Source of the DNA: Acidiphilium sp. 37-60-79
GTDB taxonomy: Bacteria > Pseudomonadota > Alphaproteobacteria > Acetobacterales > Acetobacteraceae
Direction of reading: 5' to 3'
Length of the DNA stretch: 64,000 bases
Assembly (NCBI GenBank): GCA_002279355.1
Contig: NCBV01000037.1
Span: 33,894 to 97,893, forward strand
Positions 1 through 9,421 of the stretch are shown one piece after another (the stretch's first letter is position 1; each line of letters opens with the position of its first letter). Below the pieces are notes generated by a model. That model ran no database searches and was not told the DNA's origin. It was given only the letters and a program-made list of their open reading frames with translations. Both the position numbers and the translations under genes were made by a program.

Positions 1-634
1 CCGGCAAAGCCGCCTCGATCCAGGCGATATAATCGTTGTAATTGCCGCCCGAAGGTTGAGTCCTGATCTGGGCCAAAATCCGGGCGCGCCATGAGGAGAC
101 GGACTCCAAATCCAACCCGCCGGTCGCCCCATTGGCATCAAGGACGCCCGATTGGGGCGCCAACCCGGCAACCGGGCTGACCACCACCATCGGCGTGCCC
201 GCAGGCAAATTGCCCGCACTCCCCGCCACGTTGGCCACCACAGGCAGGCTGCCGGTCCCCGCCGCACTCAGCGTCACCGGAGCGATGCTGGTATAAAGCG
301 CTTGGGACGGGGCGGAAAAAACCACACCCGCCGGGATCGGCGAACCGGCAGGGCCCGTCACCAGCACATTGCCACCCGCTGGCGTCGGCTGCGCCTGCGG
401 CACACCCCATTCCGCGCCATGCAGTGGCAGCCAATCCGTCGCGGTATCCGGCATCAGCTGCTGCGCCAGATAGCCCTGCATGAAATATAAATCCTGCGCC
501 GACAGCTCAGTGATCCGCGTGAGCGTGGTCGCCACCGTATTATCACTCCGCGCATCGATCCCCGCGATCGACTGCTCAAACAGCGCCGCCGCCCGCGCTG
601 AAATCACTCCGGGGGCTGGAACCGGCCACGGCAT
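1..634 (-). CDS. Mu gp47-like baseplate J protein (3' end off window)
   Basis: Reading the minus strand from the ATG at 634-632 gives an open frame of about 211 codons to the window edge. It begins MPWPVPAPGVISARAAALF and contains the repetitive Gly/Ala/Val-rich stretch (PAGVVFSAPSQALYTS) typical of baseplate J (Mu gp47) proteins, which form the baseplate wedge. Its start overlaps the gp46 stop (TGATG), and it follows gp46 exactly as in Mu. The C-terminal half and the tail fibre genes that normally follow lie outside the window. Confidence 0.8.
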   Translation of the reverse strand, partial: MPWPVPAPGVISARAAALFEQSIAGIDARSDNTVATTLTRITELSAQDLYFMQGYLAQQLMPDTATDWLPLHGAEWGVPQAQPTPAGGNVLVTGPAGSPIPAGVVFSAPSQALYTSIAPVTLSAAGTGSLPVVANVAGSAGNLPAGTPMVVVSPVAGLAPQSGVLDANGATGGLDLESVSSWRARILAQIRTQPSGGNYNDYIAWIEAALP

Positions 635-1116
635 CAGAGCAGCGCCCGCTGGAGCGTAAGGGTGGTGCGTCCCACCCGCACCAAAATCCCGAGAGCGGGG
701 ACCGGCAGCGACGAAATCAGCCGCACCGTCAGCTGGACGGCATAATTGCGACTGTTCGCCAGCCAATTATAGGCTTCGGCGCAATAGCCCTCCGCATCCT
801 TGCGCGTGCGCTCCGTGGCCTTCCGTCGCCCTAACAGCCATAGCCGCGAGCCGGTCAAACCATTGCTGGCCGACAGAAAATCCCCGCACCACCCCCGCCG
901 TGCAACCAGGCTCGACGGGTTGCTCCAATCGGGCACCGCATCGGCAATCGGATCATCGGCATGCGCGCGCCGATCCGCGAACGTGCTGAATAAGACGGCG
1001 CTAATCGGCGTGGCGTCGAGCTGAAAATCCGTACCCGCAAACACGCAATCACACCGGCTCAAAACCGGATCATAAACCAGCGCGATGTCAGTAACGGGTG
1101 CAGCCATGACGGCCAT
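634..1116 (-). CDS. Mu gp46-like phage baseplate protein
   Basis: 160 residues, starting at ATG 1116 or at the in-frame ATG 1107 (MAAPVTDIALVYDP). The opening D-I-A-L-V-Y-D motif and the late YNWLANSRNYAVQLTV segment fit the Mu gp46 family, a small baseplate component. It sits between the gp45 spike gene and gp47, the Mu order, and its stop overlaps the gp47 start. No good ribosome binding site separates the two candidate starts. Confidence 0.7.
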   Translation of the reverse strand: MAVMAAPVTDIALVYDPVLSRCDCVFAGTDFQLDATPISAVLFSTFADRRAHADDPIADAVPDWSNPSSLVARRGWCGDFLSASNGLTGSRLWLLGRRKATERTRKDAEGYCAEAYNWLANSRNYAVQLTVRLISSLPVPALGILVRVGRTTLTLQRALL

Positions 1117-1174
1117 TCTTCGCGCGCGCGCGACTCAAACGCACGCTCGCGAACGCAAGCATTCTGCCAATAAC

Positions 1175-1675
1175 TTACCCTTGCGGCGTCCCGGTCGATC
1201 CGCCCTGCGGATCAGGATGAGTGTGATTGACCAACGATATTTTGGCTGGGCCAGCAATCACGTCCCCCGCCGCCGTCAGCGTGCCGGTGAGCACAACATT
1301 CGGCGCATTGATCGTGACGGTACCCCCCGCCCAAATCTCTACTTCGCCCGATGGCTTCACATGAACGCGCGAGCCATCGAGCGCATATAAACACGCATCC
1401 CCGCCGACCATGCCACCGAACCGGGCCGCCGGGCACGCAATCGGCAAAGCCCGCAAATTCGCCGGGTCAGCGCCCACGGCGACCACCAGACAAATCGCCC
1501 CTTGCATCGGCGGCAAGGACGCAAAACCAAAAATCTGCACCACCTCCACATCGGCCCGCACCACGCCGTCAGCCGTTACCAACGTCACGGTCTGCGCCTC
1601 CCCTGCGTCATTGGCCGACTGCACCACGCCGATGCTGATGAGCCCGCGCAACGACGAAAAAATCTCATCGATCAT
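1175..1675 (-). CDS. Mu gp45-like baseplate spike / assembly protein V
   Basis: 166 residues. The N-terminal half is an OB-fold-like segment (VVQIFGFASLPPMQGAICLVV) and the C-terminal half is a short beta-helix (VHVKPSGEVEIWAGGTVTIN, then VVLTGTLTAAGDVIAG) ending in HTHPDPQGG, the layout of the gpV/Mu gp45 membrane-piercing spike. The gene lies 12 nt after gp44 in the tail operon. It would form the needle tip under the tail tube. Confidence 0.8.
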   Translation of the reverse strand: MIDEIFSSLRGLISIGVVQSANDAGEAQTVTLVTADGVVRADVEVVQIFGFASLPPMQGAICLVVAVGADPANLRALPIACPAARFGGMVGGDACLYALDGSRVHVKPSGEVEIWAGGTVTINAPNVVLTGTLTAAGDVIAGPAKISLVNHTHPDPQGGSTGTPQG

Positions 1676-1687
1676 CTCTTTGCGCCC

Positions 1688-2911
1688 TCATCCCTGCTTC
1701 GTCGGGCCAAAGGATTTCGGCGTCGGCTTTTGGATGAAACCCTCGCTCTGCGCAGGCTCATCAATCCGATCAAACGCCGTGCGCCCGGCAATCCCGATCA
1801 CGCTGCTCGCACCCTTGTTACTCAGAGAATAGCGCACGCTGGCGATCAGCATGTCCCGGTTGATATCCGCATAGGCGTCGCTCACTTGCACGAGCTGGTT
1901 CGGCAGCCACAACGCGCCGCCTGGGGAGGGCCCCCAGCCCAGAACAGAATAATGCCCGGTGCGGCCCATCCCGCGCGCCACCCGCAGCGCCCATTCCGCC
2001 TGCGCCTGCACCGAACTCGATCCCGATTGCGTCCGCACCCCGCGCACCGTGGGCCGATAGCGCTTGATCTCCGGGTCAATCGCATGGCCGGTCATCTGCA
2101 CCGTCGCCGCCTCGGCCACCGTCTCGCTCACCGCAGGCGGCACGCCAGGCGCACTGGTCGGATTGGTGCTCGAGGTTAGCCCCGCTTTACGCCCATACCG
2201 CGCCAACCGTGGATTGGTCTGCCCCTTCACATAATAATCCGAGAATCGCTGCAACCAGCTCGATTGATAGGCCGCATGCGTCACGTTCCCCGGCACCGCG
2301 AGCGCACCCGGTGCGCGGCTATTCCCCCCGCGCGTGAGCAACAACCCGCCAATACCATCACTTACCACCAGCAACGCGCGCTGCCGCGCCGCCCGCTCGA
2401 TCGCCAACATCGCCGTCTCACCAACCTCGATCCCGAAGACCGGAAACGGATCGCCGATCGGCACATCGGCGCGCACATCAATCCCGAACGGCTTGCAGAT
2501 CTGCTGCGCGAGCGCCAACACGGTCAGCCCACGCCATTCCACCGGCCCGGTCGGCGCCGCCGCGCAATCGACCAAATCGCCCGTCACGTCCCGCCCGGTG
2601 ATCGTTGCCGAGAGCGACCCCGCCGAGCGGCTCACCGAGACGGTATCGATATAGCCCTTAAGCGCCAGCACCCCATCAAGCGTGACTGTGCAAGCCATTC
2701 CCTCGCGAATAATCTGAAACGGCGGCGCCGTATCCAAATCCGGCTGCACCGCCTGCGCTGCCCGCCCGCTATCGTAATAAGTGAGCGAAAACGTCCCCGC
2801 GATATTGCGCAAATCCCGATCAACCGAGCCCTGCATCCAGGTGCCGAATTGTGCGCCGCCGACGCTCAGCACCATCCCCGGCGCCGGGCGCGCGAGCGGG
2901 ATACCACTCAT
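1688..2911 (-). CDS. Mu gp44-like tail hub protein (gpD / late control family)
   Basis: 407 residues, close to the usual length of Mu gp44. Contains DRDLRNIAGTFSLTYYD, VTVSRSAGSLSATITGRD and the WRGLTVLALAQQICKPFGI segment seen in phage hub proteins of the gpD/VgrG fold. It overlaps the gp43 stop by four bases (ATGA), indicating translational coupling. The role is the central hub of the baseplate on which the spike sits. Confidence 0.75.
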   Translation of the reverse strand: MSGIPLARPAPGMVLSVGGAQFGTWMQGSVDRDLRNIAGTFSLTYYDSGRAAQAVQPDLDTAPPFQIIREGMACTVTLDGVLALKGYIDTVSVSRSAGSLSATITGRDVTGDLVDCAAAPTGPVEWRGLTVLALAQQICKPFGIDVRADVPIGDPFPVFGIEVGETAMLAIERAARQRALLVVSDGIGGLLLTRGGNSRAPGALAVPGNVTHAAYQSSWLQRFSDYYVKGQTNPRLARYGRKAGLTSSTNPTSAPGVPPAVSETVAEAATVQMTGHAIDPEIKRYRPTVRGVRTQSGSSSVQAQAEWALRVARGMGRTGHYSVLGWGPSPGGALWLPNQLVQVSDAYADINRDMLIASVRYSLSNKGASSVIGIAGRTAFDRIDEPAQSEGFIQKPTPKSFGPTKQG

Positions 2912-4188
2912 GCGACCTGGAGCACTTCAAGCGCACCGGGTGCGACCACCGCCGGGTTCACCACCTGGTTGCGCGCGATTAAATCCGTATAGCTCGACGC
3001 CATCGCACCCGGCACATCGCCCGCGATATAATGCGCGATCAGCCACGCCGGATGCGCCCGGATCGTCGTCACCGAAACCACCGCAGGCAACCGCCCGATC
3101 AGGATAGTCAAATCGGCTGCTAAGGCCGCCTTAACACCCACCAAATCATCCCAAACCGGCGCTGCGAGCTGGGGCGCCGCTTGCGCTTGCGTGGCGGCCG
3201 CCGTGATCGCCGCATCGAGCGCGGCCATCAATACCAGCTCCTGCGCCTGCGCCTGCTGCACCGATTGATACTGGATCAGCACCGATGCCTGCACCGCCTG
3301 CACCACGATCAGCGCCTGCAAGCAGGCCGCGAGCGCCGGACCAGGTGATGGATCGCCCGCATGCGCCGCTGCGATTCCCACCGCCTGCAACAGCATCGCA
3401 ACCGCATCCGCCGGATCGGCTGCCACCGCTGGCGTCACCGCACCACCCGGCGCCACGGCGGACGGCACCACCGGCTGCGCCGCATTCGCAATCGCCGCCG
3501 GAATCGCACTCACCGCCGAGGCGAGCGATGCCGCCCACGCCGAGCCTGGCACCGGCGGCACCGCATTCAGCGCCGCGAGCGCCGGTGTCGCCACCGCACC
3601 AATTTCAGCACCGGACGCGCCGGAATTCACCAGCGCCGAAAACCCCGCCGAGATCGAGCGCACGAAGCCCTGCGCATAGGAAAACGCTGCCAACGGCAGC
3701 ACCAACGGCGCCAACACCCCCGCCATCCAATTCTCGATATTGCCCACGGCGCCATCGATGGCGGTGCCAATCAATGAGAGCGTATCGGCCAGCGTGACCG
3801 GCGGCGGCTGGTATAAAAACAACGAAAGCGTGAAGCGTGCAATGCGCAATTCGGTGTTGCTCAGCGCAATCGAAACCGCGCCCGGCCCGGCCAGCACCAC
3901 CTGTAAATTGCCCAGCCACGGATGCACCAACGTCATCGGCCCTGGCAGCTGCATCACCCGCCGGAAATTCTGCGCCTGCTGCACATAATCATCGCCGATC
4001 AGCAGGCCGGTCACGCTGATCTGATTATCCTGCGCGCCTAAATCCTGGAAAACCGACTGATCGATGCCAGGAAACAAAAACCGCTCGATGCGGCGACCGA
4101 ATTCCTGATGCGTGTCGAGCACCTCGAACGGAAACCCCGAAATCGACGCCGACAGCAGCGAATTATACAGCCCGATAATGTCGATCAT
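2908..4188 (-). CDS. Mu gp43-like DNA circulation / tail protein
   Basis: 426 residues. The N-terminal 110 residues (GFPFEVLDTHQEFGRRIERFLFPG, then DLGAQDNQISVTGLLIGDDY and WLGNLQVVL) match the DNA-circularisation N-terminal domain of Mu gp43. The rest is a long Ala-rich helical region. ATGA overlaps join it to both tape measure and gp44. Despite the family name the protein is a tail component in Mu-like phages. Confidence 0.7.
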   Translation of the reverse strand: MIDIIGLYNSLLSASISGFPFEVLDTHQEFGRRIERFLFPGIDQSVFQDLGAQDNQISVTGLLIGDDYVQQAQNFRRVMQLPGPMTLVHPWLGNLQVVLAGPGAVSIALSNTELRIARFTLSLFLYQPPPVTLADTLSLIGTAIDGAVGNIENWMAGVLAPLVLPLAAFSYAQGFVRSISAGFSALVNSGASGAEIGAVATPALAALNAVPPVPGSAWAASLASAVSAIPAAIANAAQPVVPSAVAPGGAVTPAVAADPADAVAMLLQAVGIAAAHAGDPSPGPALAACLQALIVVQAVQASVLIQYQSVQQAQAQELVLMAALDAAITAAATQAQAAPQLAAPVWDDLVGVKAALAADLTILIGRLPAVVSVTTIRAHPAWLIAHYIAGDVPGAMASSYTDLIARNQVVNPAVVAPGALEVLQVA

Positions 4189-6041
4189 GGCCGATGCAGC
4201 ACCGGACCAGCAGGCGAGGTGGGGTGCGCATTCACGTGCGCGCCAATCCCTTCGCCCTGCGAAATGGCCAACTGGGTGGAGCGCGCAGCCCGCGTGTTGT
4301 CGTGGAGCGCCGATACCAGCGATTTAAGGAGATGCGGCAATGGATTTCCGGAAAGTTCATTGCCATCGAGCATGTTGGCCTGTTTTTTTGGGCTCATCTT
4401 CGCTGGGATTTTAGGATGCTCCATCTGCTCGATCCAACCAAGGCTGTTAGCAAAAACTTTCATCGCAGGCAAAACTGTATGACCAATGCCGCGATTAAGC
4501 TGCGCGAGGCTTTCGTTGAATTTTCTGACGACGGACGCCGATCCCGACATGGCCGTCTTGAAATCCGTATTCAGCATTTGTTGATCAACTGTGTTCAGAC
4601 CTGCGATCAATTTGTTCATCGTGGGCCAATGCAGCAACATCGATTTTACCGCCATGGACGACCCTTGACCCGAAAACATCGCATTAATGAATGCGCTTCT
4701 GTCCACCGGATTCATCGGCATCAACATTTTATGAAGGTAATTCATCACAGCCATCAGCGGCGACTCACCTTTCTTGACCCCAGCCTGCTCGATGGCCCAT
4801 AAATTTACCGGCTTGATATGATATTTTGTTAAAAGCGGCTGTTCCGTCTTAAGGGCGCGCTTGAACAAGTTTTGACTAAAAGCTTCCGCAGTGTGGATCG
4901 ATGAGAGCGAGTTCATTAGATCGGCCAGATCATGGGCCGCTTCCTGCGGCTGATTGACGTTTTTTCGAATGGTTTCCACCGCCGCCATAATCTGATCGAG
5001 ATTTTTTCGACCCGTCATCCCAAGTGTCGCGGCGTTGCCGCCGAGCATGGGTAAAAACTCTCCCATGCTCTCGATGGAAAAATGAGAGTTTTTTGCGGCC
5101 CATGCCATCGCCGCCAACGCGGCAGGCATCTGCGCCGTCGGAATTTTAAAGCTGTCACTCATGGCGAAGGCCGCAGCCCCCATCAGCTTGGGTGACGAGT
5201 TATAGGCGGTGGCCGTCTTCGCGATCATAGGCATCAACGCGTTAATCAGCGCGGGCTTCATGTGCGTGGTGACGAGGTAATAATAGGCATCCGACAACTC
5301 GTCGCTTGACTGGCGATACTTCAAAGCGAGCCGGTCTAAATCGTTATTGATCCAGCGCATCCGCACCCGCGCTGCGTGGCCGTGCAAATGCTCAGTAATG
5401 GCCGAGTGCAGATTTAAATTATTAAATTCGGCGCGGCTCTTGACTGACTCCACGCCGATCGCGCCCATAATAGCGGTCGCGATAAAATCCGAGATTGGAT
5501 CTGGAGCGTGAACGCCCGCGTCCATCGGCCCAGGCTCGGCCGTCGAGCCAATATCATTCGGCCCCCATTGCCGCGCGCGCGGGCCGCCAGCTGGTCCCAT
5601 CCCCGGCTGCATCGGCCCATAAAATTCCTGTGGGATCGGCGGATTATACTGCGTGTAGTTGGGGACCGGCGGGATAGCCAATTCCTTCATCCGCGCATTC
5701 GCCTCAACCGCCGCATCGGCCATCGCCGTCACCTCTCTCGCCGCCGCCGCCGCGTCGCTCGCCGTTTCCTTCAACCCGGCATTCACTTCCATGGCTGCAT
5801 CGGCCACCGCCGTTACCTCTTTAGCCGCAACAGCCGCCTCTTTCGCCGTCGCCTTCAGCCCGGCATTCAACGCCATCGGCATCCGCAATTGCTGAAGCGT
5901 CGCATCCAATTCAGTGATCACGCCGGTCAGGCTGTCGAGTGTGGGCTTTAAGCCGGCGAGCTGGGCTTTGATCTCGTCAATCCCAGCGCCCATCTGGTCG
6001 CGCAGCATCAGCGTGACCGAGGCGACCATATCCTGCGGCAT
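4185..6041 (-). CDS. Tail tape measure protein (Mu gp42-like)
   Basis: 618 residues, the longest tail gene, immediately after the frameshifted chaperone as expected for a tape measure. Residues about 20-115 form a coiled coil with two near-identical units containing NAGLK(A/E)TA and VTA(V/M)ADAA, visible as DNA repeats around 5690-5870. Central segments (ATLGMTGRKNLDQIMAAVE, LSSIHTAEAFSQNLFKRAL) resemble the tape-measure domain common to Mu-like and Gram-negative phages. Its ATG overlaps the stop of the frameshift product (TAATG). It sets tail length and would thread through the tube. Confidence 0.75.
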   Translation of the reverse strand: MPQDMVASVTLMLRDQMGAGIDEIKAQLAGLKPTLDSLTGVITELDATLQQLRMPMALNAGLKATAKEAAVAAKEVTAVADAAMEVNAGLKETASDAAAAAREVTAMADAAVEANARMKELAIPPVPNYTQYNPPIPQEFYGPMQPGMGPAGGPRARQWGPNDIGSTAEPGPMDAGVHAPDPISDFIATAIMGAIGVESVKSRAEFNNLNLHSAITEHLHGHAARVRMRWINNDLDRLALKYRQSSDELSDAYYYLVTTHMKPALINALMPMIAKTATAYNSSPKLMGAAAFAMSDSFKIPTAQMPAALAAMAWAAKNSHFSIESMGEFLPMLGGNAATLGMTGRKNLDQIMAAVETIRKNVNQPQEAAHDLADLMNSLSSIHTAEAFSQNLFKRALKTEQPLLTKYHIKPVNLWAIEQAGVKKGESPLMAVMNYLHKMLMPMNPVDRSAFINAMFSGQGSSMAVKSMLLHWPTMNKLIAGLNTVDQQMLNTDFKTAMSGSASVVRKFNESLAQLNRGIGHTVLPAMKVFANSLGWIEQMEHPKIPAKMSPKKQANMLDGNELSGNPLPHLLKSLVSALHDNTRAARSTQLAISQGEGIGAHVNAHPTSPAGPVLHRP

Positions 6042-6600
6042 TATTCCGCTCCCGCTTGGTTGAGTGCTCGGATGCAGCCCATCCAGAATCGCATTTCAGC
6101 GCCGGTCAGCGATTCCAGCTCATGCCGGGGCCAGCCATAATGCCGCCCGAGGGCTGCCAGCATTACCGGCCAGTCGGCGGGGAACTTCCTGACAAAAAAG
6201 CGATGCACGCCATCGCCCGCATCAGATCCGCCGCGTCCATCCGGTCCAGCACCAGCACCACGCGCCGCTCCGGAAGCGTCACCGCGCGCTCGAGCAGGAG
6301 CAGAGACCCGTCTTGCCGAGCACTCGACATCATCGCCCGCATATCTGCCCCAGTCAGGCGCCGCAGCGGCAGCCGCTCGATGCGCTCTTCACGCACAGCA
6401 CCCGACGTTGATTTGAAATTGAGCACCACGGCGCGGCGCAGCACCAACTGATACTCATCGCCAGCCGCGACCAATCCCTCCGGCAGCTTTTCGCTCCCGT
6501 CGCCCTCATCCTCGTCAGCCACAACCACGCTCGGCACACCATCGCCCAAAGGCTGCGCACCATCATCTTCATCGATAATCGAAACCACCCCGAGCGCCAT
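6041..6600 (-). CDS. Tail assembly chaperone, -1 frameshift fusion product
   Basis: If ribosomes slip -1 at the heptamer 6199-6193, translation continues from IAFL into VRKFPADWPVMLAALGRHYG and on to RALNQAGAE, stopping at TAA 6043-6041, which overlaps the tape-measure ATG. The fused protein would be 186 residues (560 nt plus one re-read base gives 187 codons). The -1 extension has the GWPRHELESLTGAEMRFWM pattern of gpT/gp41-prime tails. Frameshifting at this gene pair is a conserved feature of long-tailed phages; slippage itself is inferred, not observed. Confidence 0.75.
6163..6600 (-). CDS. Tail assembly chaperone, short form (Mu gp41-like)
   Basis: 145-residue zero-frame product between tube and tape measure genes. 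It contains VLNFKSTSGAVREERIERL and LRRLTGADMRAMM, the gp41/gpG-type chaperone signature. Its start overlaps the tube stop (TAATG). The last residues after IAFL (SGSSPPTGR) come after the slippery heptamer and are not conserved-looking, as expected when the main functional partner is the -1 frameshift product. Confidence 0.75.
   Translation of the reverse strand: MALGVVSIIDEDDGAQPLGDGVPSVVVADEDEGDGSEKLPEGLVAAGDEYQLVLRRAVVLNFKSTSGAVREERIERLPLRRLTGADMRAMMSSARQDGSLLLLERAVTLPERRVVLVLDRMDAADLMRAMACIAFLSGSSPPTGR
6193..6199 (-). promoter_or_regulatory. Programmed -1 ribosomal frameshift heptamer T TTT TTG
   Basis: On the minus strand the zero-frame codons read GCT TTT TTG, so the heptamer T-TTT-TTG fits the X XXY YYZ rule with the correct phase. 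The -1 frame is open from here to the tape measure start. Confidence 0.8.
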
Positions 6601-6962
6601 TATACCAGTTCCTCGGCTTCGTTAGCGTTCCAGGTGAGTTTGAGTTTACCCCCTTCACCGCCCGTGATTTCGATCTGCTCGACAATGAACGCATTCGGCA
6701 TCACGTAGGTCTGGCCGGTATCGCACTTGAACTGCAACTCCGCCTCGCCCGGCGCGAGGATCGCCGCAATGGAGGTGGATGCCAGAAACGGTGTCGTGGC
6801 CGTCACCATCGCCGCCATCGGCTCCTGACTGCGAAACACCTGCCGCCCCGCATAGACGGTCTTATTGACTAAACCACCTTGCTTGAACGTCGCACCCTTT
6901 TCCGCCGGGAATTTCACGCCGTTCCAAACAATATCAACAACACCGAGCGATTGTGTCATCAC
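6600..6962 (-). CDS. Tail tube protein (Mu gpM-like)
   Basis: 120 residues, right size for Mu gpM (about 118). Contains VVDIVWNGVKFPAEKGATFK near the N terminus and EIEITGGEGGKLKLTWNANE at the C terminus. It lies between the sheath and chaperone genes, the Mu order. Two adjacent ATG codons (6962, 6959) are possible starts. Forms the inner tube of the contractile tail. Confidence 0.8.
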   Translation of the reverse strand: MMTQSLGVVDIVWNGVKFPAEKGATFKQGGLVNKTVYAGRQVFRSQEPMAAMVTATTPFLASTSIAAILAPGEAELQFKCDTGQTYVMPNAFIVEQIEITGGEGGKLKLTWNANEAEELV

Positions 6963-6971
6963 TCACACCCC

Positions 6972-7932
6972 TTACTGTGAAAATTCCAACGAACCGGCCA
7001 GCACCATCAGATTGCCGATAATCTGCACCTGCTGGCGCGCATTAACCCGGTTCGGATCAGTCTGATCGCGGACAAACAGCGCCTGTTTCGCGAGCGCCGT
7101 GCTATGCTCGATCCAGCCGAGCTCCGCATAAATCCGCGAGCGTCCGGCCCAGCTCGATTGCAGGCGCGAGGGCGTCACCACCGTCTGATCAAACTCCGCG
7201 GCCAGCGTGCCGTCATCGGCCAACTTGTTGCGCGGATAGGTGAGCGACACGTAGCCCGCCCAATCATAGCGAATGCGGCTCATCGTCTTTGGCACCATGA
7301 TGTCGTGCCAGCTGGCATCCGGCACACCCTGCGGCGACGTCAAATACTCGGTCACCACCCGCTCGAGCGCGACCGTCCCGTCGCTCTCCACATTGAAGGT
7401 GGAAATCCCAGCCCCCAGCAGGATATTACGCTCGGTGAGGACGAACCGGTCGGCATTCTCGGGTGCCAGAATCCCGGTCAACGCAATCCCGCGCAACTGG
7501 CGGCTCGGGTCGCTGGCCAGAAAATAACTCGCCACACCGGCAAACGCCGCCGCCCACATCCAAGTCGGGTTGAGCGGGTTCTGCACCGCGAGCGTCGACG
7601 CATAGCGCGAATTCAAGCTCGCTTGGGCCGCCTGCACCGTGCCAGGCGTCCCCTCAATCACCCGATAGGCGTGGCTATCGAGCTTGCCCAGCGCCTCATA
7701 GCGCGTCACCAACACCGCTTCGAGGAGCCCGACATTGGTGACATCGTTCCAGCACATCACGATATCGGTGAACCATGTCTCCGAAATCGCATTCAGCGCG
7801 CTCGCGATGGTCGGATCGGTCGCACCCCCGGCAAACCCGGCAATCGTCACCGTCACACCGAGCGGCGTGGTATCGCCCGGATTATAGTTCAGGCGAATAT
7901 CGAGCGTATTGCCCAGCGTGCCGCCATGCAGC
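6972..7932 (-). pseudogene. Tail sheath protein (Mu gpL-like), 5' part lost at IS element
   Basis: An open frame of about 319 codons runs from the IS end at 7933 down to 6972. The visible part (LHGGTLGNTLDIRLNYNPGD through ALFVRDQTDPNRVNARQQVQ) is the C-terminal two thirds of a contractile sheath protein. Internal GTG 7856 allows an open reading frame but is not a plausible native start. The N-terminal third is absent on the far side of the IS, so this is a deletion and not a simple insertion. Confidence 0.85.
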
Positions 7933-9102
7933 CTACTGGTTGCGGGTTTTCCGGAGCGTCGGATTCGACTTCAAGCTCCTGGGAACACATAGTTTTTTGA
8001 GGCATTACGCTCTCCTTACACAAACCGAATGTTGTGGGGGCGATGATGGCAAAGAGCCAGCAGTGGCAATGGATACCGACGAAACTGAGCTTTGAGCAAT
8101 TCGAGCAATTTGTCTTGCCACACCTCAGCGTCGGGAGCCGTGGCCCATCTCCGAAGCTGAGTTTTTATGCGATATTCAACTACATTTTGCGGTTGTTGTA
8201 TCTGGGCTGTCCGTGGCAGGAATTGCCGATCGAGAAGGACGCGGAGGGGCGTCCGGAAATCCACTACACGCGCATCTACGACCGGTTTCGCCGGTGGGAG
8301 AAGGATGGTTGCTTTGATGCCGTGTTCACGGGGTCGGTAGCGGAACTTCATGACGCCGATCTGCTGGATACCACGGTAATCCACGGCGACGGCACCACGA
8401 CGGCGGCGAAAAAGGGCGGCGACAATATCGGTTTCAGCGGCCACAAGAAGGTGAAGGGCGACAAGGTCGTCGCCTTCTGCGACCGGCATTGCAACGTGAT
8501 CGCGCCGTTTGTCTCGGCTCCGGGTAACCACAACGAATCGCCGATGCTGCGGGAAGCTCTGCCGGTGGTGATGCGGATCGCCAAACTTGTCGGCTTTGAC
8601 CTTCAGGGCAGTACCGTCAGCCTCGATGGGGTGTACGATTGCCGGCGCAACCGCAAAGCGATCTTCAACCGAGGCATGGTTCCCAACATTAACGCCAATC
8701 CGCGCGGCCGGAAAACCACCAAGCGAGGCCGTAAACCGCTATTCGATGCTGCCATCTTCAAAGAGCGGTTCAACACCATCGAACGCGTGTTCGCCTGGGA
8801 GGATAAGTTCCGGCATCTGCTGCTCCGCTTCGATCGGATCAGTCGACTGCACTATGCCTTCAAAACCCTTGCCTACACGATGATCAACCTGCGGCATTTC
8901 TGCCAAGCATAATTGCATCGCCGCTGCCACGTTGATGACGGTGCCGCGACCGGCCCGGATTTCACGCGCTCGTAGTAGGATAAATCCAACAATATTGTGC
9001 AACCCAACTAACAATCACTAGGCCGACGCCCTGATTTCGTCAGGCCTTTGTTCCCCGGTGCCCATCCCAGCCCCCCGAGGTCAGAAAACCCGCAACCAGT
9101 AG
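7933..9102 (+). mobile_element. IS5-family insertion sequence, complete, about 1.17 kb
   Basis: Bounded by 19-bp perfect inverted repeats, CTACTGGTTGCGGGTTTTC at 7933-7951 and its complement at 9084-9102. The outer CTA/TAG may include target bases. It carries one transposase gene. The flanks (GCAGC on the left, TTAGCC on the right) show no convincing direct duplication, and the flanking phage genes are non-adjacent in Mu. This fits recombination between two IS copies with loss of the phage DNA between them. Confidence 0.85.
8043..8912 (+). CDS. IS5-family DDE transposase
   Basis: About 289 residues from ATG 8043 (a GTG at 8034 is also in frame). The N-terminal FVLPHLSVGSRGPSPKLSFY and LRLLYLGCPWQELP segment is the DUF4096-type DNA-binding region. 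The DDE residues are visible as D in TVIHGDGTTT, D in TVSLDGVYD and E in NTIERVFAWEDKFR (the Y-(2)-R-(3)-E-like C1 region of IS5). The frame is intact, so the element may be active. It runs opposite to the phage genes. Confidence 0.85.
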   Translation: MMAKSQQWQWIPTKLSFEQFEQFVLPHLSVGSRGPSPKLSFYAIFNYILRLLYLGCPWQELPIEKDAEGRPEIHYTRIYDRFRRWEKDGCFDAVFTGSVAELHDADLLDTTVIHGDGTTTAAKKGGDNIGFSGHKKVKGDKVVAFCDRHCNVIAPFVSAPGNHNESPMLREALPVVMRIAKLVGFDLQGSTVSLDGVYDCRRNRKAIFNRGMVPNINANPRGRKTTKRGRKPLFDAAIFKERFNTIERVFAWEDKFRHLLLRFDRISRLHYAFKTLAYTMINLRHFCQA

Positions 9103-9421
9103 TTAGCCAGATTTGGCCGTCCATCATCACCCCTTCGAGTGCGTGATGGCCGTAGCTCAATTTTGTAGTAAGTGTCGTCATAGAAAGCTCGTGTTATCGA
9201 AACCGCACCATGCGGTTCCGGGTGTTGGAAAGCTGAAACAGGAACAGCCGCACGGGTCTTTAGGCTGCGCTCGCGCGCTACCCTCGGACATTCACCCGCG
9301 CCACCCGGAAGTATGGGAACGGCTCCATCGCGGAACCCGGCGCCTGTTTTCAGCTCAGCTACGGCGAGGTTTCCAAGCCACATCGCAGCAAGCGGAACCT
9401 GCGCCATTTTTGTCGCTTCGG
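9103..9421. other. Spacer between IS right end and gemA, no gene supported
   Basis: 319 bp. A minus-strand frame runs from 9467 through here into the IS end and includes AFYDDTYYKIELRPSRTRRG, but it overlaps gemA in another frame and has no start of its own here. In Mu the interval downstream of gemA would carry mor, lysis, terminase, portal, protease and capsid genes; none is present. Confidence 0.5.
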
